DNA of 64,000 bases from Arthonia radiata (taxonomy: Eukaryota; Ascomycota; Arthoniomycetes; Arthoniales; Arthoniaceae). The translations under genes and the position numbers were made by a program. The stretch lies in contig PSQN01000003.1 of the NCBI GenBank assembly GCA_002989075.1, positions 1,422,865 to 1,486,864 on the forward strand. The letters are read 5' to 3'. Shown in pieces: positions 1 through 11,389 of the stretch. The notes under the pieces were generated by a model. That model had not been told where the DNA came from. It did not search any database and worked only from the letters and a program-made list of their open reading frames with translations. Within the stretch, counting starts at the first letter, position 1, and each line of letters begins with the position of its first letter.

Positions 1-776
1 GCAAGGTCCGCGACCGCTGGTACTGCGCCGGATGACACTACCAACATTGAACAGGCGCCCGCACCGCTGCTCGACCCACAACTAGCCGCAGGCTGAAGAC
101 TCGTCGACGACTCGAGCACAGGTCACAGCGGAGGCATGTCCGCCATGGTCCTCCGACTAACCGACAGCCAGATCTGTTCATTAGTAAACTGCATAAACAA
201 CGCCACGAGTGACGTACATGGCCGACTTCACCCCAGGACGGTCTGTGCATGCAGTCTCGGATGAAAGCAACGTTCAAGATGTCACTGAGGTTTGTACTGG
301 GGATGTGAGACACATTCGTTGCTGTTGGTACTCGGCCCATGGGAATCACAGACCGACGTGGATGCGTGTGACGGACAGGTAGACGAGGGCACCGAGCTTA
401 GCCTCTGATAATCAGAAGCGCAAGATTCAAGCTTGCAGAGGCCGTAGAGTATGGACGGAAAACCGAGGAGGGCGTCACGAGCCGGATGTGGCCTTCGACG
501 ATAGATGCTACAATGCGGCGTCCGTCTGTTGGTTGATCAAGTAATATAATGAGATGTTCTTCATGACGAGTGATACTCGCAACCTTTTCCTGACCGCTGT
601 GTTGCTCAAGTCCTCAGGCCTTAGTGGATACGGCTGGCCTTCGAAAGGGAAGGAGGAACGCGAACCTGACGCGAAATCTTGGCGTCCCTCAATCAACGAC
701 TCGAACTCGAGATGTCCTCCATATATATTGGAATTGGTCTGGAAATGCCTAGAGAACTCGCATTGTTATTGCAATA
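1..776. other. Left flank without a supported gene
   Basis: Only short overlapping reading frames occur here, none with a fungal-type start context, a domain or a splice pattern that I recognise. The last 200 bases are the likely promoter and leader of the F-box-like gene that starts at 777. A 3' end of a gene lying left of the window cannot be excluded. Confidence 0.5.
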
Positions 777-2634
777 ATGGACAACAAGCCTAAGAAGATC
801 GTAGAGCTTCCAGACGACATCCTGCAGCTCGTATGCGATGCGCTTCTGGCCCAACGAGACTTCGCCACCCTCTACAACTGTGCCGTCTCTTGCAAACGCT
901 TTGCACCGTGTGCGCTATCAGATATCTACCGGTATATGCCTTCGACGTGCCCTGAGAATGGCGATGCTGACCGAGGCAGTATCTATAATGAGACAACAGA
1001 CGATGACGAGGAAGCCGAGGGGATGCAGAACGTCGCTCATTTTGAGTTGACCATACACCGATGGGCGATCAAGTGGCGGGCAGTCGCCCTCTCAGCTCTC
1101 GATGAATCTTTGTTCCCCTACTATCGATACCTAAGATTCTTGGATCTGCGAGACCTGTCAAATCTCGTTGGGGATGAGCGATTTAGAGGCAAGGTCGAGA
1201 AGTAAGTGAACCCTCCTACACGCAATCTCGGGCTGGTGCTCGAGGCAGCGTCTGATTCGAGACAGGAAGTTCTTCTCGGGACCTATGGCAAAGTTTCGAA
1301 GAGAGAGAGAGATACGCTTTAACCCGAAGAAGCCAGCGAGGAAGATAATCGATGTGAATGGCGTCGTGGAAGCTCTTGGAGATGGTGAGTATGATCTAGT
1401 CGCAGAATCGACGGAGCTAACCGATCTAGCAATCATTCCCAAGACCGACACCCTCGAGCAGATCTCGGGTCTATTTCCAGCCAGCGCTCTCCAGCGCTGG
1501 GTTCCGCACCTCCCTCGACTACAAAAGCTGGAGCTCTATATGGGACGAGCTCTAATGGGCGAGGGCGTTCAACACGCTATCTACCAGCACTGCCCTCACG
1601 TCAACTCGCTCAGCGTCGGTCACTGGATCGACCCGCACGCCCTCGCTAACACGGATCACGACGCGTTCGAGGCGGACACTCAGCTCGGCGCCTTCATGTC
1701 TGGCCTCCCCTCGAACTCCCTGATCTTTTTCGAGAATATCTGGAAATGCGGTATTGCCCAAGGCATCTGCTCAGGCCTCGCACACCACCCTCACTCTCTC
1801 AAAGAGTTCAAACTCTGCATCGAGAAGGAATCAATTCCCCACCTAGCCCTGCTCCGAGACTGCACAAATCTCGAGCGCATCAAATTCGAGATCGCTGGCA
1901 CCAACGTTGACGAGAATGCCGTCAAAGAGGAGGACCTACGTGAATTTACTGCCTGGCTGCGTGACTGCCACCGTCTACAATCAATCGAGTCATACGAAGC
2001 CCAATTCGCGCCCACGCTCCTGACGCCTGTCCTCCAGAATCCCGACATCCAACTCGACGAATTGCGGATCAGCGCCAACAGATACTACTACGCCATGAAG
2101 GACAACCGCACATTCCATCAAGCCCTCGCTCTTCAGAAGAGCCTGACCACGCTCAGCCTCTTCGGTGACGCTACCGAAGTCAGCCGCGACGACAACAGCA
2201 TACTTCTTGAATCAATCTGCCAGCTCCAGAAACTACGCTACCTGACCCTCCGCGGCGTCTCCGAGTACTTTAACGAAGATGCCGTAACCACGATCATTGA
2301 GTCCCTGCCCGCCCTCGAGGAACTCTGGATCCAAGGCCTCAACCTAGGCGACCGTGTCTTAGATACAGTGGCGCGTCATCCGAGTCTGCAGATTATACAG
2401 TTCATTGACCTGACGAGCTTCACCTTCGAGGGGCTGCTGGGCTTCGTGCAGAAACTGGACCAGAGCAAAACGGGCTTTGAGCTTGTGATCAGTTTCGCAA
2501 GTAATGACGCGTTGTTGAGTGATGAGGAAGTGGAGATGGTGAGGACAGCGCTGAGGGAGAAGGTAGGTGGAAGGTTGGAGTATCAGCCGTCGAGGGATGC
2601 GGACGCAGATGACTTTAGTGTTGAATCGGATTGA
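777..2634 (+). CDS. F-box / leucine-rich-repeat-like protein
   Basis: Two exons, 777-1201 and 1266-2634, joined by a 64-nt GTAAGT...ACAG intron, give 597 aa. Residues about 8-50 (start ELPDDILQLVCDAL, then a Cys/Lys/Arg-Phe segment) fit an F-box, the Skp1-binding part of SCF ubiquitin ligases. The rest has regularly spaced Leu-rich segments such as LPRLQKLELY, LTTLSLFGD and LRYLTLRGV, as in the divergent LRR substrate-binding halves of fungal F-box proteins. A possible second intron (1385-1429, GTGAGT...CTAAC...TAG, 45 nt) is in frame, so its removal would only shorten the protein by 15 aa; I left it in. The substrate is unknown. A second protein of the same plan lies at 25733-27892, but I see no strong residue-level similarity between them. 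The gene product could be cytosolic or nuclear. Confidence 0.8.
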
Positions 2635-4348
2635 GGACGCTGAAAGGTGGGGTGCGTCTGGTCACTGCAATTGGTTGCGATTGAATAGCGGAGTGGCGTG
2701 GGGAGGCAAACATCGTCGTGGTGCTGGTGATAAGTTGCGGTCGCCATTGCTTACCGGTGACGGAACATAGACCTTACAAGTAAGAGCTTAAAAACGTTGC
2801 CGAATTTTGGAGCATCCACATATTTCATATCATTGCTTTTCATAGCACTGTCAGTAGCCCATTCGCTGCCGCTGACTTGTTTAAGCTGGCTACAGATCGA
2901 TCGCCGCTACTGTGACTGCTGGAAGGCAAGCACAGCTGACGCAATACAGGAAAGAGACATCATGCAAACATCATCCCGCTATGGCACGATCACACTAAAG
3001 CCCAGCGTCCCCGAACAATCACAGCAAAATCGTAATGCTTCCAGGCTCTGCCCTTCCACATAATTGCCACAACGTCGCGATACCGACGCCCTTGACGCCT
3101 TTACCACTACCTCATCACAACCGCGAATCTCCTGCCACGTAGCTGCTTCGCACGATCAGCAAAGCTCCAACATCCGCCAAACTCACAGCAATGCCATAGC
3201 CTCTACGGTGTCGACCATACCATACCTCCGCTACTACGACACCGCACCGGAGGCCTCCTTACCGCACCGTCATACACCCTCGACTCTGCTGCGGCTATGG
3301 CACGATCACATCAGTGCCGAAATCCTAGCACGGCCAAAATCACAGCAGGACTATTATAGCTCAAAACCCTGGCACGTTATACTGATGCCACAACACCGCC
3401 AGAGCGTTACATCTACCGGTCTTATTGCTCTCATCACATACTGCTGTCTGCTCTCACGCCCGCTCTCGCATCGCTGCTACTCACCGTCAGCAGACCGCTT
3501 GTAGGTATTCCAGGAGAATCAACACTGAGCATGCTAGTCAGCTTTGCTGTGATCAGAGCGTGCTAGCTTCTCTGCTGATGATGAACAGCTATCGGTGAAG
3601 GCCTGTAATGACGATGAGGAGGCAGGAGTGGATGAAGAGAGGATGACAGTAGTTATCGAAGTCACCGCGATCAAGACTATGAAATAATGCAAAGCCAACG
3701 AGGAGGCTGACTACGCTGCGCCGCCGTTTTAGCTCATCGGTCACCATGAACAGAACGGGAACGGCTTAGAAGAATGTTGTTCTTCTCAATAATAGTGGGG
3801 AATCGAAGAAGGGCAAGATGCTTCCGGGAAAACGATTGTTAAAACGCAGCAGGTGTTAAAAAGCTCGCTGTGAGGCTGGTTGGTTGATACGCCGCCGCAG
3901 CGACATTGTGAAGAATATGGAGGGCTGGATGTAGCTGCTGTTCATTCCAGCGGTGACGACCGGTAGTCAAATAGCGAAAATGCTTCCGCGGATAAGAGTA
4001 TTGGCAATAGCAGGTGTGGAGGAAGCTTGCAACGAGGATAACTACTGGGTACGCCGCCGCCTTGGCTCTGTAGCCGTCATACTACGATCATTGCAGGTCA
4101 CGGTGGATGCTGTTGATCCCGACGACGGCGGAATAGCTTAGTACTCGGTCGCGAGGAAGATGATTAGCAAAGAGCGCGTACATAGTACAAGAAAGGTCGT
4201 AAGAAGCTGCGATACCTGGTATGCCTTCCCTTCAGCTTCATGATCATCGTGTTGAGATCATGAAGGGTGTATGCTGTTCGTTCTAGTGAGAACGGGAATG
4301 AGACAACGCGAAAGAAATACCGGAAAGAGACGTCGGTGGGCTGTCCTT
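2635..4348. other. Gene-free tract with degenerate repeats
   Basis: No reading frame here starts well or shows a domain. Two blocks can be aligned by eye: one begins at the GATGCTTCCG word near 3820 and the next near 3978, both running on to a TACGCCGCCGC word about 80 bases later, so the period is near 160 bp. A third, weaker match to the second half lies near 3690-3735 (AACGAGGA...GCGCCGCCG). Another repeated phrase (ATGGCACGATCACA) occurs at about 2981 and 3298. This looks like an old, decayed tandem repeat continuing into the clearer array at 4349-5751. Confidence 0.5.
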
Positions 4349-5751
4349 GGGGGAGAGCTGCAGTAAAAGCCGCATATTTTCACGTGTTGTCAACAGAAGA
4401 TTGTACTACAGCGCCTTCGCCTGAACTCGATATCGTCGGCGCCAGGATGATACATCGGGAGGAGCGTTCGCTGCTCATTACTGTGAGAAAGGGTAACTGA
4501 AGAAGATAGTAGTCCCATTAGAGAGAAGGTTTCATGGTGCTGCTAATCTTGGGCAACAGCTCAAGCAGAGGTAACCGTTCCTTACGGGTCGTAAACAAAG
4601 CGAATAAGTCCTACGCCTCTGCATCGCTCCTCAAGTCCGCGTTACACACTTGTTCCATCCACTGCCAGGTGCTCTGATACCTTCACAGAACAGAAAGAAA
4701 ATGATACGAAATAGAGTGTTGAACCTTGATGTTCTAGGGCAAGAGCAGTAGCAAACCTCGCCTACCTAGACCTGTTGTAAACAAAGGTGATCCGCACAGT
4801 GCCTCCGCACCGTAGTCAGACTCCGGATCTTCTGGACCCCAAAGGCCTCCGTGTGGGCTGTTTATGACTTCAATGAAGACGGGAAAAGTAGAATGGGGAG
4901 AGTAGAAATCTATTAGTCTGGTGTAGGAGCTAGAGCAAAGTTCACCCATCCTTCGGGGTTATGGACAAAGGAAATTCCTACATCGCCTCTGTACCGCACC
5001 ATATTTCTGTTTTTCAAGGATCCCAGCGTCCATTCATGAGTACTCAGGAGCAGTATGAGGAGATTGTAATTCTGCAAGTCTAGTGCAGGAGCGACAGCAA
5101 AGTCTAGCTATCCTTGCGGGTTATAAACAAAGGAAACCCCACAGCGCCGGCATACCGTGTCGTAATTGCCCTAACTCGAACCCCTACAGCCATTATCTTA
5201 CCACGGAAGAGCAAAAAGATAGTACGAGAGAAGACCGCGATTCAGCTATCCTACGGCAAGCTACAGCAAAGCCTGCCTACCTAGACGTGTCGCAAACGAA
5301 GGAAATCCCTACAACGCCTCCATATTGCTCCAGAACTCCGCAGTTTCAGAATCCTAACGTCCCCATGCAGGTGCTGTTATTGATTACAAAAGAGGAAAAT
5401 GACGATATAAGAAAGAGACGTCGTTTGAGACTATTCTAGGGCAAGAGCTTCAGCGCCGCCACCCGTCCCTACGAGTCATGAACAAAGGGAATTCCTACTG
5501 CGCATTCGTACCGCTCCTCAAACGAGCATCTTCAGAACCCCTACAACCAGTGGCAGGTGCTCTTATTGTATCACGCAGGAGGGGAAAAGCAATATGAGAA
5601 AGAGACGTCGATTGAGACTCTTCTAGGGAAGCTACAGCAAGGTCCACCCGTCCCTCAGGGTCATAGACAAAGGAAATCCCCACAGCGCCGGCATACCGTG
5701 TCATATTGTCCTACTTCCGGACCTCTACAAGCCCTGGTGTGGGCTCTTCAT
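4349..5751 (+). repeat. Diverged tandem array, about eight units of 159-202 bp
   Basis: Units start near 4349, 4551, 4737, 4924, 5083, 5254, 5439 and 5626. Each has the same order of words: GGGCAAG(C/A)..CAGCAAA, then CCTACC or CACCCGTCC, then GT..TAAACAAAGGAAAT, then CAGCGCC..C.TACCG, a CTC/CAGAACCC part, GCAGGTGCTCTTA, and a closing AAAGAGACGTCG..GAGACT.TTCTA. Words are conserved but frames are not, so the unit is not evidently coding. The last unit runs into the stop codon of the gene on the minus strand at 5752, so the array abuts its 3' end. It could be a satellite or minisatellite family, or remains of a repeated gene segment. Confidence 0.75.
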
Positions 5752-7041
5752 CTACTTCTCACGGTTGAGGTACGCGCTCTGCTCCAACAGCAACCCCATG
5801 TCCGCAGCCTCCTTCACGTAATTCATCAAGCCCAGCATTCCCATGGCGAGCTTCATGGTGTACTCCAGCTTCATACCATGCAGCACGCGCACCAGCTGAT
5901 CCAGGCTCGCAATCGGGTTAGCGACGATGCCGGCGTCCTCGTTGTAGCCTTCATACCTCTCAGCCAAGTTGACGCAGGCGTTGGCCAGGTACGAGATGTC
6001 TGTGTTGAGCGGTCCAGTGAGTACGGCGGTCTTGTTGCCGATGGCCAGCGTGTCGAGGCACTGCTCCAGGCGGGAGCGGTACAGGGCGAAGACGTTGGCG
6101 GCGTGGTTGATCCTGGCCTGGGTGTGGGGTTCGGCGGGAGCCGGGGATGAGGCAGATGGGGAGGCCTGCGTAGCCGGGGCCTTGCCGCTGTTGCGGCGCT
6201 GGGGCGAGGCGTATGATGGACCGGCGTTGCCGGGCGAGGGAGTGTCGTAGACACGATTGATGGCCGTGAAGGAACGGCGGGTCTCGCCGAAGCCGGCGGC
6301 AGAGCTGGTGCGTTTGGAGCCCGCGAGCTTGGCCTCGATCGCGTCTGCGGCCGCCTTCGCCTTCTCCTTCTCCTTCTCTGCCTTCTCACGCTTCAGGGTT
6401 TCGAGGTCCACGGAGGCCGTCAGCCCCTGCTCGATCTCCTCGACCTTATCGTCCCTGAGGCGAAATTTGGGCTTGAGCTTCTTCGCGAGCATAGCCGCCA
6501 CGCCAACCTTGACCAGCTCGAAGTCCTTCTCGGTGAATTCGCATTCGACAGGAGGACCCTCTTCTTCGATCTGGATCCGGATGGGTCCAAGATGAGGCAG
6601 GACGTTGTCGCGCATGTAAGTCTTGATGTGGCGCTTGGCGATGTGGACGTCGTTCGTGCCGCCGGAACGGAGTTTTGCACGGCACACGAGGCAACTCTTG
6701 ACCTGCGGTAGAGCCTTGACTGCGTGAACCATGGACGCAAAGTGCGAGAGGGGAAGGTCGACCTTGCATCCCTGGCAGGTAAACATTCCGGTATCGGTGA
6801 CCTTAAGCTTGAGAGAGGTCACCTTTGTCGTCGCGTTGTCATCATCGGTGGAGAGCTCGTTGGCTGCTGTAGGAGACGCGTTGTTGTCACTGGTAGGCTC
6901 CCAGGACAGCGGGGTGGAGGAGTTAGAGCCATGGTGAGAAGCTGGGGAGTGGGTAGGCTCATCGCTACCGACGAGGTCGAGAATCTCGTCGGACAGATCC
7001 ATGTCGGAGGCAGTAGACATTTCGTTGTTTTGTGTTGTCAT
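5752..7041 (-). CDS. Unknown protein with CxxC/CLVCR motif (member A)
   Basis: An intronless frame of 429 aa, starting at the ATG followed by TTQNNEMSTASD. Residues 1-80 are acidic, Ser/Thr-rich and probably disordered. Residues 89-121 hold CxxC (C89, C92), a LPLSH box at 96-100 and C117LVC120R, a pattern shared with four other proteins of this window and suited to binding one zinc ion. Next comes a conserved-looking part (HIAKRHIKTYM at about 134), a Lys/Glu/Ala-rich coiled-coil-like stretch at about 215-245, a Ser/Pro/Ala-rich linker, and a helical C-terminal third ending in LEQSAYLNREK. The function is unknown; nuclear location is only an inference from the basic patch SKRTSS and the acidic N-terminus. 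The stop codon abuts the tandem array. Codon use looks normal for a host gene. Confidence 0.75.
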   Translation of the reverse strand: MTTQNNEMSTASDMDLSDEILDLVGSDEPTHSPASHHGSNSSTPLSWEPTSDNNASPTAANELSTDDDNATTKVTSLKLKVTDTGMFTCQGCKVDLPLSHFASMVHAVKALPQVKSCLVCRAKLRSGGTNDVHIAKRHIKTYMRDNVLPHLGPIRIQIEEEGPPVECEFTEKDFELVKVGVAAMLAKKLKPKFRLRDDKVEEIEQGLTASVDLETLKREKAEKEKEKAKAAADAIEAKLAGSKRTSSAAGFGETRRSFTAINRVYDTPSPGNAGPSYASPQRRNSGKAPATQASPSASSPAPAEPHTQARINHAANVFALYRSRLEQCLDTLAIGNKTAVLTGPLNTDISYLANACVNLAERYEGYNEDAGIVANPIASLDQLVRVLHGMKLEYTMKLAMGMLGLMNYVKEAADMGLLLEQSAYLNREK

Positions 7042-7713
7042 GATTTTGTTGCGTGTTGTTGGAAGCGGATCGCGCGTCCTAGTGTGTGAAGAGCTGTTGT
7101 TGGAAGGATCTAGATACTATGAACGAGTTGCCGGGAGTTGCAATGGGTATGCAATGAGGTTTGCGGGAGTGAGAGATTCGGAAGAGAAGGAGAAGATGGA
7201 GATGCTTGAGTCAAGCAGTTAGCACAGTGTTCAAGGCACGTGTTGCTAGGTGACGAAGCTGGAGACGGACCAGCCTCGTTAATGGTTGCACAGTGTGTGG
7301 GGCTGGGGTCAACGTTTTCACGTACCCCGTGCTTTGAAGACCCAGAGCCAGGGTATGACGCGTCTATACCTGCAGGTGGAAGTGAGAGGTGAGGGCATCT
7401 CCATTGTTGAGATTACTTGGCCACCTTCAGGTTCCATTGCTGTGCCACCATTGGCTCCGCTGCTGTACCAAATCTAATTGAGATTACATAACGAAAATAT
7501 AACCAAGGTCTTTGAAGGCTATCGCAATATTCGTCCATATCTTCCTAGAGACACAATGTCAGCACAACCCGTTACAGACAGCAGTTCGTGAGCGCTCTTG
7601 GCAGTCGAAGCAATTCCACCGTGGCAACGCCCGCCCACGGGACCACCGACCCCACCCAAAACAAATACGGATTCTAAAAGAAGAAACAGTGTGCGCACTC
7701 AGACATTCACATG
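7042..7713. other. Intergenic: promoter of member A, 3' flank of member B
   Basis: Both neighbours read on the minus strand. No supported gene is seen. The part next to 7041 (about 200 bases) should hold the member A promoter. The part near 7520-7690 can be read as a further exon of member B: a pyrimidine-rich acceptor ending TTCTTTTAG lies near 7673, opposite a GTATGT donor near 7785, giving an alternative C-terminus of member B that ends near 7519. I could not decide between the two ends. Confidence 0.4.
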
Positions 7714-9460
7714 TCAGAAACAATGAACCTTCAAGATGGATACAGAAGAACAAACAAGCTGAAGCGCGAAAGCTCCAAACATACCTTGCAAATGCGCATA
7801 ATCGTCAAGATCCTCAATACGTTGTGCAAATTCGGCAGCTGTTTCCGCAAAACCTTCCAACGCCAGCTTCTGGATCCACAGCCGTGCGGTGCGCTCCTCT
7901 TCGATGCCCCGAAGCAGTGACAAGAGCTGATCCAGATTTGAGCCAAGGTCCTCGCTAATTAGATGGTAGCGCTCAGGGGCTTCACCTCGATGGAGGTTGA
8001 ACAGCCTCGTGCCACCACGAACCGCTCTAAATACATCTCCCTCGATATCCTTTACCACACCTTGCACATCATCCCATGCAGTCTCGTCGACTATGAGGAG
8101 AGCATCGCGCAAGCGATTGAATCTGTTTGTAATCACTGACAAAGCGGTCAGACTCGAGGCTGGCGTATTTTCCGCCCCGACTTCATGTGGTTGTTTCTGG
8201 ATGATATCCGTAGACCGCTGCCCTATTTCCGCAGCAAGAGAAGGTGTGCAAGATACTCGCTCGGGTTGAGCGCTATACAGAGATCGTGAAGGGCTGGAAG
8301 ACCGGCGGGCTGATGACAGCGGTCTGAACAAACGCCGGTCAGTATGATCAACCATTCCAGGCTTCCAGCTGTTTGCAAAGTATGTCGACAAGTGATGTAG
8401 CTTTTGGAGACTTGAAACTTACCTTCGATTAGCGGCTGTGCTTGACGCATTCATACCTTCGCCAGATTGTCTGGGTATTCTCCCCTTGGCGGAGGATTTC
8501 CCAAGGATTGGGGATCGAGACCTGCGTCGAAGCGGTGTTCGATGTGCAACCGGGGTCTTTGACCATTCCTCATAATCAACCGGCACCCTCTTCTTGCCCT
8601 TGTTTCTGGTTTCGTACAATATTTCCTCGGAAGCAGAAACTCGAGTGTCGTCGGGGAAAGCTCCGTTCAGTGAGTCATCGTCAGCAGGTCGTGTTTTGTT
8701 CTTCTTGATGGATGGGTCTTTCAGTTGAGCGACCTTGGTGGGCCTAGCATCACCAGTCAGCGCCTTCTCTCTGGATATGTCGCCAAGGAATAGGCCCGCG
8801 ATGATAGAGTGTGTGCGCGAGCGCTCTGAACACGTACCACCAATCTTCATACACGCGCTTAACTATTGTTCGTACGTCAACCAGATTTGAACATAGATTA
8901 GGAAGGCAATGATTGCTTACCCTCCTCGTAGTCGCTTTCCCGCAATATATCAAAAGAAGTGCTTGTCTCGGAAACGAACTTGGTCTGCAGCCCAACCTGC
9001 CTCTTCACAGACTTGAGCCAAGTCGAGTCCTCGGGTCTATCAGGTCGAGCACTACGCATGCGACACGTCAAACATGCTGATGTTAAGACGTCGCCTTCAA
9101 GCGACAGGTACCAAGCAAGGGGCCTGAGGCGTTTGATGCAAGACGTGTGAGATTTGCACTTTCTGATCGGACGATCGCCAGTTGTGTGTGAGTCCCGCAA
9201 GTCTTCGCTGGCCCCAACCTGCACCGTTGCGTGACGCATTTTTTCATCGGAAGAGCTTAAGGACGTGCGATGAACTTCGTCATCGCCAGAGCCAGCCCTG
9301 TCGCCCGTTGCCTGGAGCTCAGCGGAGGCTGTTTGAGCGTGCGTATTCAAGGCGTGCTAGTACTGGTCAGGCAGGCATCGGCGGTGGCGTGGTACCAAGT
9401 ACTGACCCAAGTCCGCCCGGGAAGGGACAACCGTTCCTGGCTTCCCGAGACCAATGACAT
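7714..9460 (-). CDS. Unknown protein with HxxC/CLTCR motif (member B)
   Basis: A four-exon model: 9460-9407, 9356-8921, 8825-8423 and 8368-7714, with introns of 50, 95 and 54 nt, gives 515 aa. Exon joins keep frame; the first exon (MSLVSGSQ start) and its GTCAGT donor are the weakest part, and without it the first in-frame ATG is at 9242. The motif is at residues 88-117: H88xxC91 (with another Cys at 85), RPLAWYL at 96-102 and C113LTC116R. The part RPLAWYLSLE...CLTCRMRSAR is strikingly like member D (MPLSWFLSVE...CMPCRIRSAC). Exon 3 is Lys/Arg/Ser-rich (RRRSRSP, GKKR), suggesting a nuclear protein. The C-terminal 200 residues are helical, with LLSLLRGIEEERTARL and FAQRIEDLDDY. An alternative last exon is possible (see 7042-7713). 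The function is unknown. Confidence 0.6.
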
Positions 9461-11389
9461 ATTCGAGACGTTAATGAATGAATTTGCTGGCAGCATGAGG
9501 AAGTTTTTATACTCTAGAATCGACGAACGCTCTATTGTAGGAGAAAAGAAAGAGGACGGGGACAGACGGGAAGAAAGACTCGCCCAGCCTGGGGGTACAG
9601 GAGGGCAGCTGAGGATGCGGGGAAACTCTGGTGAGTTGCTTCGCACGGGCATGACTGTGATCAAAGCGGCCTGGCCAGCATTGATTCCTCACTCGGTGGG
9701 CCCTGCGTCACGGGAACGACCCCCTATGGGACAGGCGTCTGCTTACCTCAAGCGACGTATTCACAATTTGAGATGGAAAAGACTCGGCCCTGTAACCCGA
9801 TCAAAAGCGTGATGATAATGATCGCTCCTAGCTCCATAGACGCCCCACAATAGCACTTGCAACGAGACCTGGGAGGTGAACTACGGCGACCAGGCACGTT
9901 CTGGTATACTTCTTTCGCGTGGATTGGGGTGCGCTAGTCAAGCATAGCACGAAGCGTGTTTGGTGATTGCGCCCTGGCTGCACCCACCTGCCTTCCTGGT
10001 CGAAAGGTGTGACATCACAGGTTTTTGCGCATAATTCGCACGCATGGTGCAACATATAGATGCCCGCAGGCGATGCGAGTCTCAGCGCAACTGGAAAGAA
10101 GCGCTGAGAACTTGTGTCTGACCGTGTTCCCCAAACACGGGTGCGGGGTACCTGATCAGACTGCCGCATCGAAGTTTGGTTCGAAATGATGATGCATATC
10201 GTACAGGCTTATATTTTCTCTTTTGAACAGGTATTGGCAAGGTTTTCTCTTTTCGCGAGCAGCGACTGCTATCCTTGTGACTGAAGATGCTGTCTTTCTG
10301 AATGCTAATTCCAGCCTATACACAATCGTCGAGGGTATCGACGAAGGCCAGGTGGGCGCTATACAATAGGACTATCGAGCTGTAACAGTATGAGCTCATG
10401 CAAGGTCGAGTAGCATACCTGCGGACTCTGCTGATGACTAGCGGGTCCATGACGAGAAGTCCTCTGGGCGAGCCACCGGCCTCCTTCGCACAATGCTGCG
10501 GTGAAGCGCAGGCGCCCATCGTAATGACTGTTGATACACTGAGATGAATGGGCAGTGCGCGTAAGCCCGCGGAGCAGTATATGCTCCATGATGTCCTGAA
10601 AAGATAGCCAAGGAATGAGTAGGACAAAGTGGGAACGTGTCCGAGAATTGCAGACTGTCAGCGATAAGATGGCTGAGCTGTCTTCAAGCTCTGCTGCAAA
10701 CTCGTGCGCAAGGCATCCCTCTTCGAACGAGAATCTGTACTGCCTTGCTGGCTCCTGTGCGATCTATCGAGCGGAGGAAGGAGTCTCAATGAGCCCGCAT
10801 GCAAGCTGTCGTTCTCGAGGACTAACCCTAACCCTAGTATTCACCCCCCAGCTAGTCCTCCACCTCATATTATCACGAGATTGTCGGATAATTTCTTACT
10901 GGAGTAGTAGCATCTTATGCTACGTTCCGTCACAGCCGTTTTCCTCAGCTCCGAGTGTCACGCACGCGCGTCCGACGTAGACGCAATGCTCAAGATGAAC
11001 GCATCGCATTCGGACGGACATTACCCGTCCCTATCAGGGGCGTTGAGGGCACTGGCAAAACGCGGCCACGGGAGCTTTAGTGTTGTTTGGAGCCTTTGCC
11101 TCCCGCGTCCCTGTTCAGTGGCATTGACCAGTCTTTAAGCTTGAAGACAGAGCGTTAGACGACCAAAAACAGCACAAAAGAAGTCGTTGGACATTGACAG
11201 GAGAAATGCGGACGTGTGCCGCTCCGAAGGCGCGGAGTAGTTCAGTGTCGTCTACGGAACCACCAGCAATCATGGTGCTCTGCTCCTGCGTCAAGTACGT
11301 CCTACTTCGCGATCGTCCAATCCACCCCCACCTGCAGACCACTCTCTCCCAAGACTGAACGTGCTCGTTCTCTCTTTCCGTGGCTCCCC
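9461..11389. other. Intergenic, no supported gene
   Basis: The overlapping short frames here have no domain and no convincing starts. At 10822-10836 there is a short run of two and a half CCCTAA units, like the fungal telomere repeat, too short to be more than a curiosity. The part next to 9460 should contain the member B promoter. The 3' part near 11100-11390 flanks the 3' end of member C. Confidence 0.4.

Noticed and set aside
38-349. 103-aa minus-strand frame with CLRCDLC
   Set aside because: No PLSW box, no supported exon structure; chance Cys cluster.
5871-6389. 172-aa Arg/Pro/Ser-rich minus-strand frame
   Set aside because: Frame-shifted shadow of member A; low complexity.
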